A stretch of 32,668 bases of DNA from Methylotenera sp. (GTDB lineage: Bacteria > Pseudomonadota > Gammaproteobacteria > Burkholderiales > Methylophilaceae), in assembly GCA_030655015.1 (NCBI GenBank), contig JAURWJ010000082.1, forward strand, positions 1 to 32,668, written 5' to 3'. Made by a program: the position numbers and the translations under genes. This document shows positions 1 to 7,166 of the stretch, one piece after another (position 1 is the stretch's first letter; each line of letters begins with the position of its first letter). The notes beneath the pieces were generated by a model. That model was not told the origin of the DNA and searched no databases. It saw only the letters and a program-made list of their open reading frames with translations.

Positions 1-9
1 GACTTAAAA

Positions 10-333
10 ATGACCTATGTGGTTACTGAAAACTGTATTCAATGTAAATTTACTGATTGCGTAGATGTTTGCCCAGTGGATTGCTTTGTAGAAGGCCCCA
101 ACTTTTTAGCCATCAACCCTGATGAGTGCATTGACTGCACACTGTGTGTGGCAGAATGCCCCGCAGAAGCTATTTTTGCAGAAGATGACGTGCCAGCTGA
201 TCAGCAAGAATTTATTGCGCTAAATGCACGCTTGGCTGAATTATGGCCGGTGATTACCTCGCGTAAAGAAGCCCTTGAAGATGCCGATGCAATGAATGGC
301 GTACCAGGTAAGCGCGATTTACTCATTGAGTAG
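10..333 (+). CDS. fdxA: 7Fe ferredoxin (3Fe-4S/4Fe-4S)
   Basis: Small soluble electron carrier of 107 aa, the usual length for the Azotobacter FdI/FdxA family. Seen: an N-terminal cluster region with Cys9, Cys12, Cys17, Cys21 and Cys25 (CxxC-x4-C-x3-CP) and a second with Cys40, Cys43, Cys46 and Cys50 (CxxCxxCxxxCP), followed by the acidic C-terminal extension typical of 7Fe ferredoxins. In the family one site holds a 3Fe-4S and the other a 4Fe-4S cluster. The ATG lies only nine bases inside the window, so upstream signals are cut off. It ends before a clear terminator hairpin at 353-375 and so is probably the last gene of its transcript. Its redox partner cannot be told from this context. Confidence 0.95.
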   Translation: MTYVVTENCIQCKFTDCVDVCPVDCFVEGPNFLAINPDECIDCTLCVAECPAEAIFAEDDVPADQQEFIALNARLAELWPVITSRKEALEDADAMNGVPGKRDLLIE

Positions 334-352
334 TCCAAGTAAATAAAAGATC

Positions 353-375
353 AAGGAGGCGTATGCCTCCTTTTG
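353..375 (+). terminator. Rho-independent terminator of fdxA
   Basis: Perfect 8-bp stem AAGGAGGC/GCCTCCTT (353-360 with 365-372) around a GTAT loop, followed by a short T run. It lies 20 bases after the ferredoxin stop and just before the next gene. Confidence 0.75.
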
Positions 376-388
376 TCTATCTGTCATA

Positions 389-895
389 ATGCCGCCACTC
401 AAATACCTTCAGCACTATGCACCTGCCCTGCAAGATAAAATCAGGCAACTGCAAACGCAGCACTTGCTCGGTGACTACATCACACAACGTTACCCACAAA
501 ATCACACCATACAAACCGATAAAGCACTTTATCAATACAGTAACGATATTAAACAAGCATTTTTGCGCAACGCGCCGCTGTTAGATAAAGTGCATTACGA
601 CAACCGACTAAGTATCGAACATCACGCACTTGGCCTTAATACTGCTATTTCACGCGTGCAAGGCGGCAAACTTAAAGCTAAAAAAGAAATCCGAATTTCG
701 TCGTTCTTCAAAGAAACCCCAGCTGAATTTCTACGTATGATTGTGGTGCATGAGTTGGCGCACCTAAAGGAGCGTAACCACGACAAAGCCTTCTACCAAC
801 TTTGCCAACACATGGAACCAGATTATCACCAGCTTGAGTTTGACTGCCGCGTTTTTTTAACGTGGAAAGATGAAGAAAAAGTAGTCCTCATTTAA
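389..895 (+). CDS. YgjP-like (DUF45/WLM family) zinc metallopeptidase
   Basis: 168-aa cytoplasmic protein with no signal peptide or membrane segment. The zinc-site signature HELAHLKERNHDKAF is at residues 121-135: His121 and His125 should bind metal, Glu122 is the general base, and His131 is the third ligand (HExxH-x5-H), as in the YgjP/SprT-like group. The region before it (from about residue 70) matches the DUF45 layout, where a segment like ALGLNTAISR precedes the helix with the active site. The N-terminal 65 residues are basic and of unknown role. The protein is shorter than E. coli-type YgjP proteins with a longer N-terminus. The ATG at 389 is the first in frame after the fdxA terminator. 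The cellular substrate is not known for this family. Confidence 0.85.
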   Translation: MPPLKYLQHYAPALQDKIRQLQTQHLLGDYITQRYPQNHTIQTDKALYQYSNDIKQAFLRNAPLLDKVHYDNRLSIEHHALGLNTAISRVQGGKLKAKKEIRISSFFKETPAEFLRMIVVHELAHLKERNHDKAFYQLCQHMEPDYHQLEFDCRVFLTWKDEEKVVLI

Positions 896-912
896 TAACA
901 CCTATTGATAGC

Positions 913-946
913 ACGTCACTTTGACTATTTATGACTTGAGTGACGT
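913..946. repeat. 8-bp inverted repeat at convergent gene ends
   Basis: ACGTCACT (913-920) and its exact complement AGTGACGT (939-946) are separated by 18 bases, between the end of the YgjP-like gene and the last codons of the MFS gene, which converge here. It could act as a transcript end for both, but there is no strong T run and the loop is long. Confidence 0.35.
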
Positions 947-2121
947 AAAATCTTAGACTGTCTAATCATTATCCAACCAAAGACTAAATACCCTGCCATT
1001 GCTAATGCCAAACCAGATGGCGCATACCAAACCAGTGGCACAATGAGCCCTGCTGAAACTGTAGATAACAGCATTTGGATAAAAGCCTGCCCTGAAGCTG
1101 CTGTTCCACGAATTCTTGGGTGGCGATCAAGCGCAGCTAATGAGAGTATGGGCATCGCCAACGCCATACCGATATTAAATAATGCGACGGGTATGATATT
1201 GTAAATCGCGTTGGTAGGCAGTATAAAACAAACCAATAGGTTTAGCGCTACCATTGCCGCCATCCAGAGATATGCAACTTTTATGACTTGGTGTTGAGGA
1301 TATTTACCTGCCGCACGTTTAGCCAGATAAGAACCCAGTACCATGCCACATACCGTAGGAATAAACATCCAACCGAATTGGTGCTCAGTTAGCCCTAGAT
1401 GTTTGACTAAAAATACCGGGCTTGCCAACACATAGATAAAAAATCCTGCAAAATTAGCGCCCAGTGCAAATACTACATAATTGAACTCTTTATCCCCAAA
1501 AATAATGCGATAGTCTTTAATCACTTGTTTGGCTGACAGTGGCAACCGTTTTTCTTTTGGCATGGTTTCAGGCAAATAACGTACCGCTGCCCATAAACTA
1601 ACGCCGGCATACAATGCCAAAAAGATAAAAATAGCTTGCCAATGAATCCCAAGTAATAAACCGCCAATAATAGGCGCCACCGCTGGTGCAATGCCAAATA
1701 GCATTTGTACCGTGGCCATTACGCGCTGTGCTTGCGGACCTTCAAATAGATCTCGTACCATTGCACGTGCCACCACGTTGCCTGCCCCGCCTGAAAGCCC
1801 TTGTAGCGCTCTAAAAAACCAGAGTGTTTCAATATTGGGGGCAAAAGCACAGCCGATTGAAGCCAAAACAAAAACACCCAAGCCCCATTTAATGGTGGTA
1901 ATGCGCCCGATGGAGTCTGAAATTGCACCATGCCATAACGTCATTAACGCATAGGGCAATAAATAAAAAGTGAGGCTTTGTTGTAGCTCTAGTGAAGTGC
2001 CATTCAAATTATTTTCTAACGCTGGAAAGGCAGGTAGATAAGTATCAATGGCGAACGGCGCTAATGCAGCTAAACTCGCAAGTACTACCGATAGCACAAG
2101 TGGTGAGGAATGATGTTTCAA
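925..2121 (-). CDS. Bcr/CflA-type MFS multidrug efflux transporter
   Basis: 398-aa inner-membrane protein with about 12 hydrophobic segments, the usual size for the drug/H+ antiporter-1 (12-TM) Bcr/CflA subfamily. The N-terminus contains the family pattern APFAIDTYLPAFP (residues 21-33). The cytoplasmic loop after TM2 carries the MFS motif A form (H-G-x-I-S-D-S-I-G-R). The frame starts with TTG at 2119-2121 preceded by a GAGAAG-like ribosome site; there is no suitable ATG and the alignment with Bcr-type N-termini supports this start. A strong terminator (2139-2174) sits only 18 bases upstream, so the gene follows pqqE but is probably insulated from it or expressed by read-through. No obvious promoter was seen in the 122 bases between pqqE and this gene. 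The substrate cannot be predicted. Confidence 0.88.
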   Translation of the reverse strand: MKHHSSPLVLSVVLASLAALAPFAIDTYLPAFPALENNLNGTSLELQQSLTFYLLPYALMTLWHGAISDSIGRITTIKWGLGVFVLASIGCAFAPNIETLWFFRALQGLSGGAGNVVARAMVRDLFEGPQAQRVMATVQMLFGIAPAVAPIIGGLLLGIHWQAIFIFLALYAGVSLWAAVRYLPETMPKEKRLPLSAKQVIKDYRIIFGDKEFNYVVFALGANFAGFFIYVLASPVFLVKHLGLTEHQFGWMFIPTVCGMVLGSYLAKRAAGKYPQHQVIKVAYLWMAAMVALNLLVCFILPTNAIYNIIPVALFNIGMALAMPILSLAALDRHPRIRGTAASGQAFIQMLLSTVSAGLIVPLVWYAPSGLALAMAGYLVFGWIMIRQSKILRHSSHK

Positions 2122-2138
2122 GATTTTCTTCTCAATAA

Positions 2139-2174
2139 AAAACGCGCTACTGAATAAGTCCAGTAGCGCGTTTT
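2139..2174 (-). terminator. Terminator of the pqq operon
   Basis: Perfect 14-bp stem (2139-2152 with 2161-2174, core CGCGCTACTG) around an 8-base loop. On the minus strand it is followed by a run of T, the form of an intrinsic terminator. It lies about 70 bases after the pqqE stop and just before the MFS start codon. Confidence 0.88.
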
Positions 2175-2243
2175 ATTTAACCATAATATGTAGTCTATGG
2201 CGAATATATTACCAAGACTCCCTCAAATTATCAGGACTAACAT

Positions 2244-3440
2244 TTAAGGCAGGGCATGAAACTTATCTGTAAGTGGCTTAAGTTCACCTGCAATAATTTT
2301 TTTAGAGTTCTTATCGTTACGAAACAATATCGGTTGCGCCTGCAATTGCGGATTTTTTGCATCTTCAATCGCCTGTTCTATCAAATGATGATGAGGTGAT
2401 TTGCTACACACAGGGTCTGCTGCTTCTGCATCTCCGGTTAACAAGAAAGACTGACAACGACAGCCACCTAAATCTTTTTCCTTTTCATCACAACTACGAC
2501 ATGGTTCTTTCATCCAGCTATCACCACGATATTTATTAAAAGCTGGTGATTCTTTCCAACTCCAACCTAAATCGCTATCTTTAACATTTGGGAACTGCAT
2601 GTTAGGTAATACACGTGCCGAATGACAAGGCAACACATCGCCATTTGCTGTCACAATCATAAACACCTCGCCCCAACCATTCATGCATTTTTTAGGCCTA
2701 TCATTAAAGTAATCTGGCACCACGTAAAATATTTTCATCTTGGTACCAGTTGCCCTAAATTCATTGGTCACAGCCTCTGCATGCTCAAGCTGTTCTCTTG
2801 TTGGCATCAGTTGACTGCGATTAACTAAAGACCAGCCATAATACTGATTATTGGCCAACTCTATGTAATCCGCACCCAGCGCTTCAGCCATTTCAAGAAT
2901 TTCTTTCATGTGGTCAATGTTATAGCGGTGTATCACAACATTCAGCACCATCGGATAACCATGACTTTTAATCATGGCGGCGACCTTTTTCTTCAACTCG
3001 AAAGTCTTGGTATTGGTAATAAAATTGTTAATCTCTTCTGTAATGTCATGCATAGATAGCTGAATATGATCTAAACCACCATCTTTGAACGCCTGAATAC
3101 GTTTTTCGGTTAAGCCAACACCAGATGTAATCAAATTACTGTAATAGCCCAATTTCTTGGCTTCAATCACAATATCCTCAATATCATCGCGCAACAATGG
3201 CTCGCCGCCTGAGATCCCCAACTGAATAGCTCCAAGCTTACGCGCATCACGTAAGGTCTGTATCCATTGCTCGGTTGTCAGCTCGTTTTGCGTGTGCTTA
3301 TCATAATCTGTTGGGTTATAACAAAATGCGCAATGTAATGGACAGCGATATGTCACCTCCGCCAACAACCATAACGGTTGAGTTTGGGTGGCGCTTGCTA
3401 ATACACCATTATTGACCTGTGAACCTGATACTTGTGTCAT
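2244..3440 (-). CDS. pqqE: PqqA peptide cyclase (radical SAM, SPASM)
   Basis: 398-aa radical SAM enzyme that makes the Glu-Tyr carbon-carbon cross-link in the PqqA precursor, with PqqD presenting the peptide. Seen: the radical SAM cluster motif Cys33-x3-Cys37-x2-Cys40 in the context RCPLHCAFCYNP; the GGEPLLR SAM-binding segment at 78-84; and a C-terminal SPASM region with Cys252, Cys272, Cys314, Cys317, Cys327, Cys329 and Cys345, enough ligands for the auxiliary iron-sulfur clusters. The ATG is preceded by AAGGAG at a good distance, inside a short palindrome (3447-3458). It is the last gene of the PQQ operon, separated from pqqD by 101 bases, the largest gap after pqqA-pqqB. Length is slightly above the usual 370-385 aa because of an N-terminal extension of about 20 polar residues. 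Confidence 0.97.
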   Translation of the reverse strand: MTQVSGSQVNNGVLASATQTQPLWLLAEVTYRCPLHCAFCYNPTDYDKHTQNELTTEQWIQTLRDARKLGAIQLGISGGEPLLRDDIEDIVIEAKKLGYYSNLITSGVGLTEKRIQAFKDGGLDHIQLSMHDITEEINNFITNTKTFELKKKVAAMIKSHGYPMVLNVVIHRYNIDHMKEILEMAEALGADYIELANNQYYGWSLVNRSQLMPTREQLEHAEAVTNEFRATGTKMKIFYVVPDYFNDRPKKCMNGWGEVFMIVTANGDVLPCHSARVLPNMQFPNVKDSDLGWSWKESPAFNKYRGDSWMKEPCRSCDEKEKDLGGCRCQSFLLTGDAEAADPVCSKSPHHHLIEQAIEDAKNPQLQAQPILFRNDKNSKKIIAGELKPLTDKFHALP

Positions 3441-3446
3441 TTCTTA

Positions 3447-3458
3447 CTCCTTAAGGAG
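3447..3458 (-). promoter_or_regulatory. Palindrome containing the pqqE ribosome binding site
   Basis: CTCCTTAAGGAG is a perfect 12-bp palindrome. Its GGAG half is the pqqE Shine-Dalgarno, ending seven bases before the ATG. A CTCC/GGAG stem could partly hide the ribosome site, though it is only 4 bp with a TTAA loop. Confidence 0.4.
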
Positions 3459-3541
3459 AAATATTTAAATACATTATTCAAGTGCACCAGTTTGGCTAAT
3501 TGCAGGCTTAAACCATTCTGGTGCATCTAAGATAAATCCCC

Positions 3542-3823
3542 TTAAACTTTACGCAGCCAACCTTTAGTTAGCCCAAGCTCAAACATACCAATAATATCGC
3601 TTTCAATCTCATCCGCATCGGGAAATGTCGCTTTTAAGTCAGCGACAACATCGCCCACTGTCACCTTGCCATCCAAGCGCTTCAACACCTCACCAGCACC
3701 GCCATGCAATTTGACCATGCCTTCAGGAAAAAGTATCACGTAACTTTGCTGTGCCTCTTCCCACTGAAATCGGTGATGATGCGCAAGTGCGTAAATATCG
3801 GTATGTTGTATATGATTGTCCAT
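3542..3823 (-). CDS. pqqD: PqqD, PqqA-binding chaperone
   Basis: 93-aa protein of the PqqD (RRE) family. In the pathway it binds the ribosomally made PqqA peptide and delivers it to PqqE. The family pattern is clear: HRFQWEEAQQSYVILFPEGMV for strands one to three, a G-E-V-L-K-R-L-D-G helix start, and a C-terminal helix region up to the stop. It is stand-alone, not fused to PqqC or PqqE as in some methylotrophs. It lies 12 bases downstream of the pqqC stop, so the two are co-transcribed and probably translationally coupled; only a purine-rich AAGAAAAAGAAAA stretch serves as ribosome site. Confidence 0.95.
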   Translation of the reverse strand: MDNHIQHTDIYALAHHHRFQWEEAQQSYVILFPEGMVKLHGGAGEVLKRLDGKVTVGDVVADLKATFPDADEIESDIIGMFELGLTKGWLRKV

Positions 3824-3835
3824 ATTTTCTTTTTC

Positions 3836-4600
3836 TTAGCTCACATTCATCACTGGCTGGCGTAGATAATCACGGCCTTCCACTTTAATATCAGTACATT
3901 GCAACATAATCGCATCAGCCATTACCCACAATACATTCAATTTAAATTGCAAGATTTCTAACGCACGCTCTTGTCGCTCGCGGCTTTGACCAAAGTAATC
4001 TAAAGTCACTGCCAAGCCTTGTTCCACATCGCGCCGTGCCTGTGTTAAACGGTTTTTGAAATACTGCATACCTTCTTTGTTGATCCACGGATACATATCT
4101 GGCCATGAATCGATACGCTGTTGATGGATATGCGGTGCGAATAGTTCAGTCAAACTGGAACATACAGACTCTTGCCAAGGGCGTTGTTTCGCAAAGTTGA
4201 TATATGCATCCACCGCAAACGTGGTACCTGGCGCCACCAGCTTAAGCGACATAATATCTTCACGACTCAACCCTACCGCTGCGCCTAGATGAATCCATGC
4301 TTCAATACCGCCCTCGCCACCTTCAGCAATTTGACCACTGCCATCATGGTCAAAAATACGTTGAATCCAGCCACGGCGAATTTCACGATCTTGGCAGTTT
4401 GAAAGAATTGCAGCATCGTTCATCGGGATTGCAATCTGGTAGTAATAACGATTGGCTACCCAAGCCTGCATTTGTGCTTGGCTGAGCTTACCTTCATACA
4501 TCAACACATGTATTGGATGGTAAATATGGTAGCCCTTGCCTTTTTCACGCAATTTAGCTTCAAATTCTTCTCTACTCCATGGTGCTAGTTTTTCAGTCAT
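3836..4600 (-). CDS. pqqC: Pyrroloquinoline-quinone synthase
   Basis: Cofactorless oxidase that performs the last step of PQQ synthesis, ring closure and eight-electron oxidation of AHQQ. 254 aa from the ATG at 4600, the normal family length. The frame also offers an ATG at 4666, but the 4600 start is preceded by AAAAGGA at good spacing and gives the family N-terminus ([12 protein letters not shown]). Active-site motifs seen: YHIYHPIH (residues 24-31), RYYYQ (51-55) and the FDHDG segment near residue 84, all in the TENA/THI-4-like helical fold. It lies between pqqB and pqqD on the same transcript, 95 bases after the pqqB stop. Confidence 0.96.
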   Translation of the reverse strand: MTEKLAPWSREEFEAKLREKGKGYHIYHPIHVLMYEGKLSQAQMQAWVANRYYYQIAIPMNDAAILSNCQDREIRRGWIQRIFDHDGSGQIAEGGEGGIEAWIHLGAAVGLSREDIMSLKLVAPGTTFAVDAYINFAKQRPWQESVCSSLTELFAPHIHQQRIDSWPDMYPWINKEGMQYFKNRLTQARRDVEQGLAVTLDYFGQSRERQERALEILQFKLNVLWVMADAIMLQCTDIKVEGRDYLRQPVMNVS

Positions 4601-4695
4601 TTTGTTTTTTCCTTTTTTAAAATTCAAATCTCTAAATGAGACAAAGCGTAAAAGATTTTGAAACAACGCAGTATCCTGAAGAGGGTTGAGTTTTT

Positions 4696-5613
4696 TTATA
4701 AAATAATATCCATACCATCATAAGCGACTTCAATTTTGTGTTCATTCAAAATTGCACGCTCGGCAGAGTCTTCACGTAAAATTGGATTGGTGTTATTGAT
4801 GTGAATCAACACCTTGCGTACGTCGCCAAATTTATCCAAGTCTTCAATCATGCCATTTTTTCCTGACTGCGGATTGTGACCAATACTGCGCGCAGTTTTA
4901 GTCATAAGGCCTAAATCAATCATCTCGGTATCTGTCCAAAACGTACCATCCACCATTATGCAGTCCGCTTGATTCATTAATTCAGGTAAGTGTGGCTCAA
5001 TCTCGGCCAAACCAGGTGAATACCAGCATTTTTTACCGGTGCTAATTTCCTCTATCAATACACCGATAGTGTCACCGGCTTGTGGATCATTACGATGTGG
5101 TGAATATGGCGGCGCAGCACTCTTGAGCGCAACTGTGGTGAATCTCAGATTAGGGACATTGGGCATGGTAAAACTGGTTTTTCCATCAATCGGCACTTGG
5201 GTGTAATTGATGCCACAGTAATGACCTAGAATATTCAGCACCTGATTTCCTGAGGTAAGATCGCCATACACCATATCGGTACAGTAAATTTCACGCTTCA
5301 CAGAGCCTTCGCGCAACATATACAAACCTGTAGTGTGGTCAATCTGCGCATCTATCAACACAATCGCCTGGATGCCGGTATCACGGATTGCTCGCGCTGG
5401 TTGCAACGCGGGGAAGTCTTGAATTTGTTGCAGCACATCAGGTGACGCGTTAAAAAGCACCCAATTGATGCCATCACTACTGACGCAAATAGAGGATTGT
5501 GTGCGCTTAGTTGCCTTAATCGTGCCTTTACGTAATCCATCGCAGTTAAAACAATTACAGTTCCACTGCGGAAAACCACCGCCAGCACCTGCGCCTAATA
5601 CGTGTATATGCAT
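4696..5613 (-). CDS. pqqB: PqqB, metallo-beta-lactamase-fold PQQ pathway enzyme
   Basis: 305-aa protein of the usual PqqB length. Established role: PQQ biosynthesis, with work on the family pointing to iron-dependent hydroxylation of the cross-linked dipeptide; older literature proposed transport. Seen: N-terminal [15 protein letters not shown], a Cys19-x-Cys21-x2-Cys24 zinc-binding site (CNCFNC), and a metal-site segment [10 protein letters not shown] (residues 88-97), a variant of the beta-lactamase HxHxDH motif. The ATG at 5613 begins a typical N-terminus. A hairpin terminator lies between it and pqqA, so pqqB-E should be transcribed at lower levels than pqqA. Confidence 0.95.
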   Translation of the reverse strand: MHIHVLGAGAGGGFPQWNCNCFNCDGLRKGTIKATKRTQSSICVSSDGINWVLFNASPDVLQQIQDFPALQPARAIRDTGIQAIVLIDAQIDHTTGLYMLREGSVKREIYCTDMVYGDLTSGNQVLNILGHYCGINYTQVPIDGKTSFTMPNVPNLRFTTVALKSAAPPYSPHRNDPQAGDTIGVLIEEISTGKKCWYSPGLAEIEPHLPELMNQADCIMVDGTFWTDTEMIDLGLMTKTARSIGHNPQSGKNGMIEDLDKFGDVRKVLIHINNTNPILREDSAERAILNEHKIEVAYDGMDIIL

Positions 5614-5701
5614 AAAATTCTACGATTCTTTAAAAATTTATTTATTTTTAGGTTTGTTATAAACAAGCCTGCCTTACAGTTTAAAGCACGGTATTTTTTA
5701 T

Positions 5702-5733
5702 AAAAAAAGGCTGTCTTGCGGCAGCCTTTTTTT
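5702..5733 (-). terminator. Hairpin between pqqA and pqqB (partial terminator)
   Basis: Near-perfect inverted repeat with a GC core (GGCTG/CAGCC plus inner pairs) flanked by seven A on one side and seven T on the other, so it reads as an intrinsic terminator in either direction. It lies 19 bases after the pqqA stop and 89 bases before pqqB. Such hairpins after pqqA are expected to let most transcripts end there, giving much peptide precursor and less enzyme. Confidence 0.8.
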
Positions 5734-5751
5734 ATAATCCGTTATTGCAAA

Positions 5752-5823
5752 TTATTTATTCATTACGTACATTGTAACTTCAAAGCCAAAACGCATTTCA
5801 GTAGCTGCTGGTTTAGTCCACAT
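5752..5823 (-). CDS. pqqA: PqqA, PQQ precursor peptide
   Basis: 23-codon gene, read by eye on the minus strand. The peptide begins [15 protein letters not shown] and continues VTMYVMNK. Glu15 and Tyr19, in the invariant E-V-T-M-Y context, are the residues cross-linked by PqqE and built into PQQ. Length and sequence match the family (22-25 aa, W-T-K-P near the start). The ATG is preceded by AAAGGA at seven bases. First gene of the operon, followed directly by a terminator-like hairpin. Confidence 0.97.
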   Translation of the reverse strand: MWTKPAATEMRFGFEVTMYVMNK

Positions 5824-5861
5824 GATAAAGTCCTTTAAGTAATTGTTAATTTGTTATCGCT

Positions 5862-5875
5862 ACAACTTAAGTTGT
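5862..5875. promoter_or_regulatory. Perfect palindrome upstream of pqqA (possible operator)
   Basis: ACAACTTAAGTTGT is a perfect 14-bp palindrome about 40 bases before the pqqA ATG, overlapping the end of the proposed -10 box. It has the size and symmetry of a dimeric regulator site; no specific regulator is recognised. Confidence 0.35.
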
Positions 5876-5903
5876 CATAACGTGAGAAGCATTTTGCGCT
5901 CAA
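5874..5903 (-). promoter_or_regulatory. Candidate sigma-70 promoter of pqqA
   Basis: On the minus strand TTGAGC (5898-5903) and TATGAC (5874-5879) are separated by 18 bases, each matching four of six consensus bases. It is upstream of pqqA with a leader of about 45 bases. Moderate match only. Confidence 0.3.
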
Positions 5904-6000
5904 TTTAACGCTCATAACACCGCAAACTTACCGAATACCCCCTAAGTAAATTCATGATGTGACGCTCATCCAAAACCACAACTGGTGAAATTTTGAAACT

Positions 6001-6022
6001 AGTGCATTAACAATGTTGCACT
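6001..6022 (-). terminator. Weak hairpin after hisC
   Basis: AGTGCA/TGCACT stem with a 10-base loop just after the hisC stop, with a second small hairpin (AGCCT/AGGCT) between it and the stop codon. No clear T run, so termination of the gyrA-hisC transcript here is only a possibility. Confidence 0.25.
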
Positions 6023-6032
6023 GACAGCCTAT

Positions 6033-7133
6033 TCAGGCTTGCTTGATTTTTTCTAGCACTTCCAAAAACTTGGCATTTTCTGAGAATAAACCAATACTCA
6101 CTCTGATGTATTCTGGCATTTCGTAATTGGCAATCGGTCGTACAATCACGCCGTTCTTGAGTAACTGTTGATTATAGTCTGCCGCATTGCCGACTTTGAT
6201 ACTAACAAAATTGGCGAAGGATGGAATATATTCAAAACCTAATTTCTCAACACCTTGGGTTAGCTGCGCCATTCCCGCCTGATTTAGGGCATAACTGCGT
6301 GCAACAAAGTCATCATCAGCCAACGATGCAACCGCCGCAGCTTGAGCAATGCTATTCACATTAAACGGCTGGCGTACACGGTTCATTATGTCTGCCACCT
6401 CGGCATGGCATAAACCAAAGCCTACACGTAAGCCTGCCAAGCCATAGGCTTTAGAAAAGGTGCGTGAAATAATCAGATTATCAAATTCATTTAGCCAGCT
6501 AATCGCCTCGGACTTCAATGCTGCTGGCAGATATTCATCATAAGCCTCATCAAGCACTACTAATACCTGCTTAGGCACTTGTTTTAAAAATGCATAAAGC
6601 TCATCCCGGCCAAGCAATGTGCCAGTGGGGTTATTAGGGTTTGCCACAAAAATGATGCGTGTTTTAGGCGTTATGGCGGCTAACATCGCAGTTAAGTCGT
6701 GACCGTAGTTTTTGGCAGGTACAACGATACCTGTGGCACCAGTAGCTTGCGTCACTAACGGGTAAACGGCAAAAGCATGTTGCGAATAAATAGTTTCGCA
6801 ATCCGAGGTTAAAAAAGCACGTGCCGCCAACTCTAAAATATCATTTGAGCCATTGCCAAATACGATTTGGTGAGGGGCTACATCATATTTTTTGCTCACG
6901 GCATCACGCAGCGCAAAGCTATTGCCATCCGGATAACGCGCAATATCAAACAATGCCTCTTGTATCGCGTATTCAGCTTTAGGGCTAATACCTAGCGGAT
7001 TTTCATTTGAGGCTAATTTAACAATATCTTCTACGCGCAAGCCCATTTCACGGGCAAGTTCAGTGATAGGTTTGCCACCTTGATACGGAGCGATGTTTCG
7101 AATGTACTCAGGGGCTAAGTCGGCAATACTCAT
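6033..7133 (-). CDS. hisC: Histidinol-phosphate aminotransferase
   Basis: 366-aa PLP enzyme of fold type I (class II aminotransferase). It transaminates imidazole-acetol phosphate to histidinol phosphate; in beta-proteobacteria the copy next to pheA is often thought also to serve aromatic amino acid synthesis. Seen: substrate segment ASNENPLG (41-48), the NPNNPTGT loop (165-172), DEAY (195-198), the Schiff-base Lys228 in SRTFSKAYGLAG, and RVGFG after it. ATG at 7133 with AAGG upstream. Last gene of the gyrA-serC-pheA-hisC string, 33 bases after pheA. The tyrA-aroA genes that usually follow are absent, and pqqA comes next. Confidence 0.95.
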   Translation of the reverse strand: MSIADLAPEYIRNIAPYQGGKPITELAREMGLRVEDIVKLASNENPLGISPKAEYAIQEALFDIARYPDGNSFALRDAVSKKYDVAPHQIVFGNGSNDILELAARAFLTSDCETIYSQHAFAVYPLVTQATGATGIVVPAKNYGHDLTAMLAAITPKTRIIFVANPNNPTGTLLGRDELYAFLKQVPKQVLVVLDEAYDEYLPAALKSEAISWLNEFDNLIISRTFSKAYGLAGLRVGFGLCHAEVADIMNRVRQPFNVNSIAQAAAVASLADDDFVARSYALNQAGMAQLTQGVEKLGFEYIPSFANFVSIKVGNAADYNQQLLKNGVIVRPIANYEMPEYIRVSIGLFSENAKFLEVLEKIKQA

Positions 7134-7166
7134 AAAAAAACCTTAAATCTTTTGGGTGGGGTGACG

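Noticed and set aside
3478-3527. APEWFKPAISQTG frame after pqqD as a second pqqA
   Set aside because: It shares W-x-K-P-A with PqqA but lacks the Glu-x3-Tyr needed for PQQ and has no suitable start codon.
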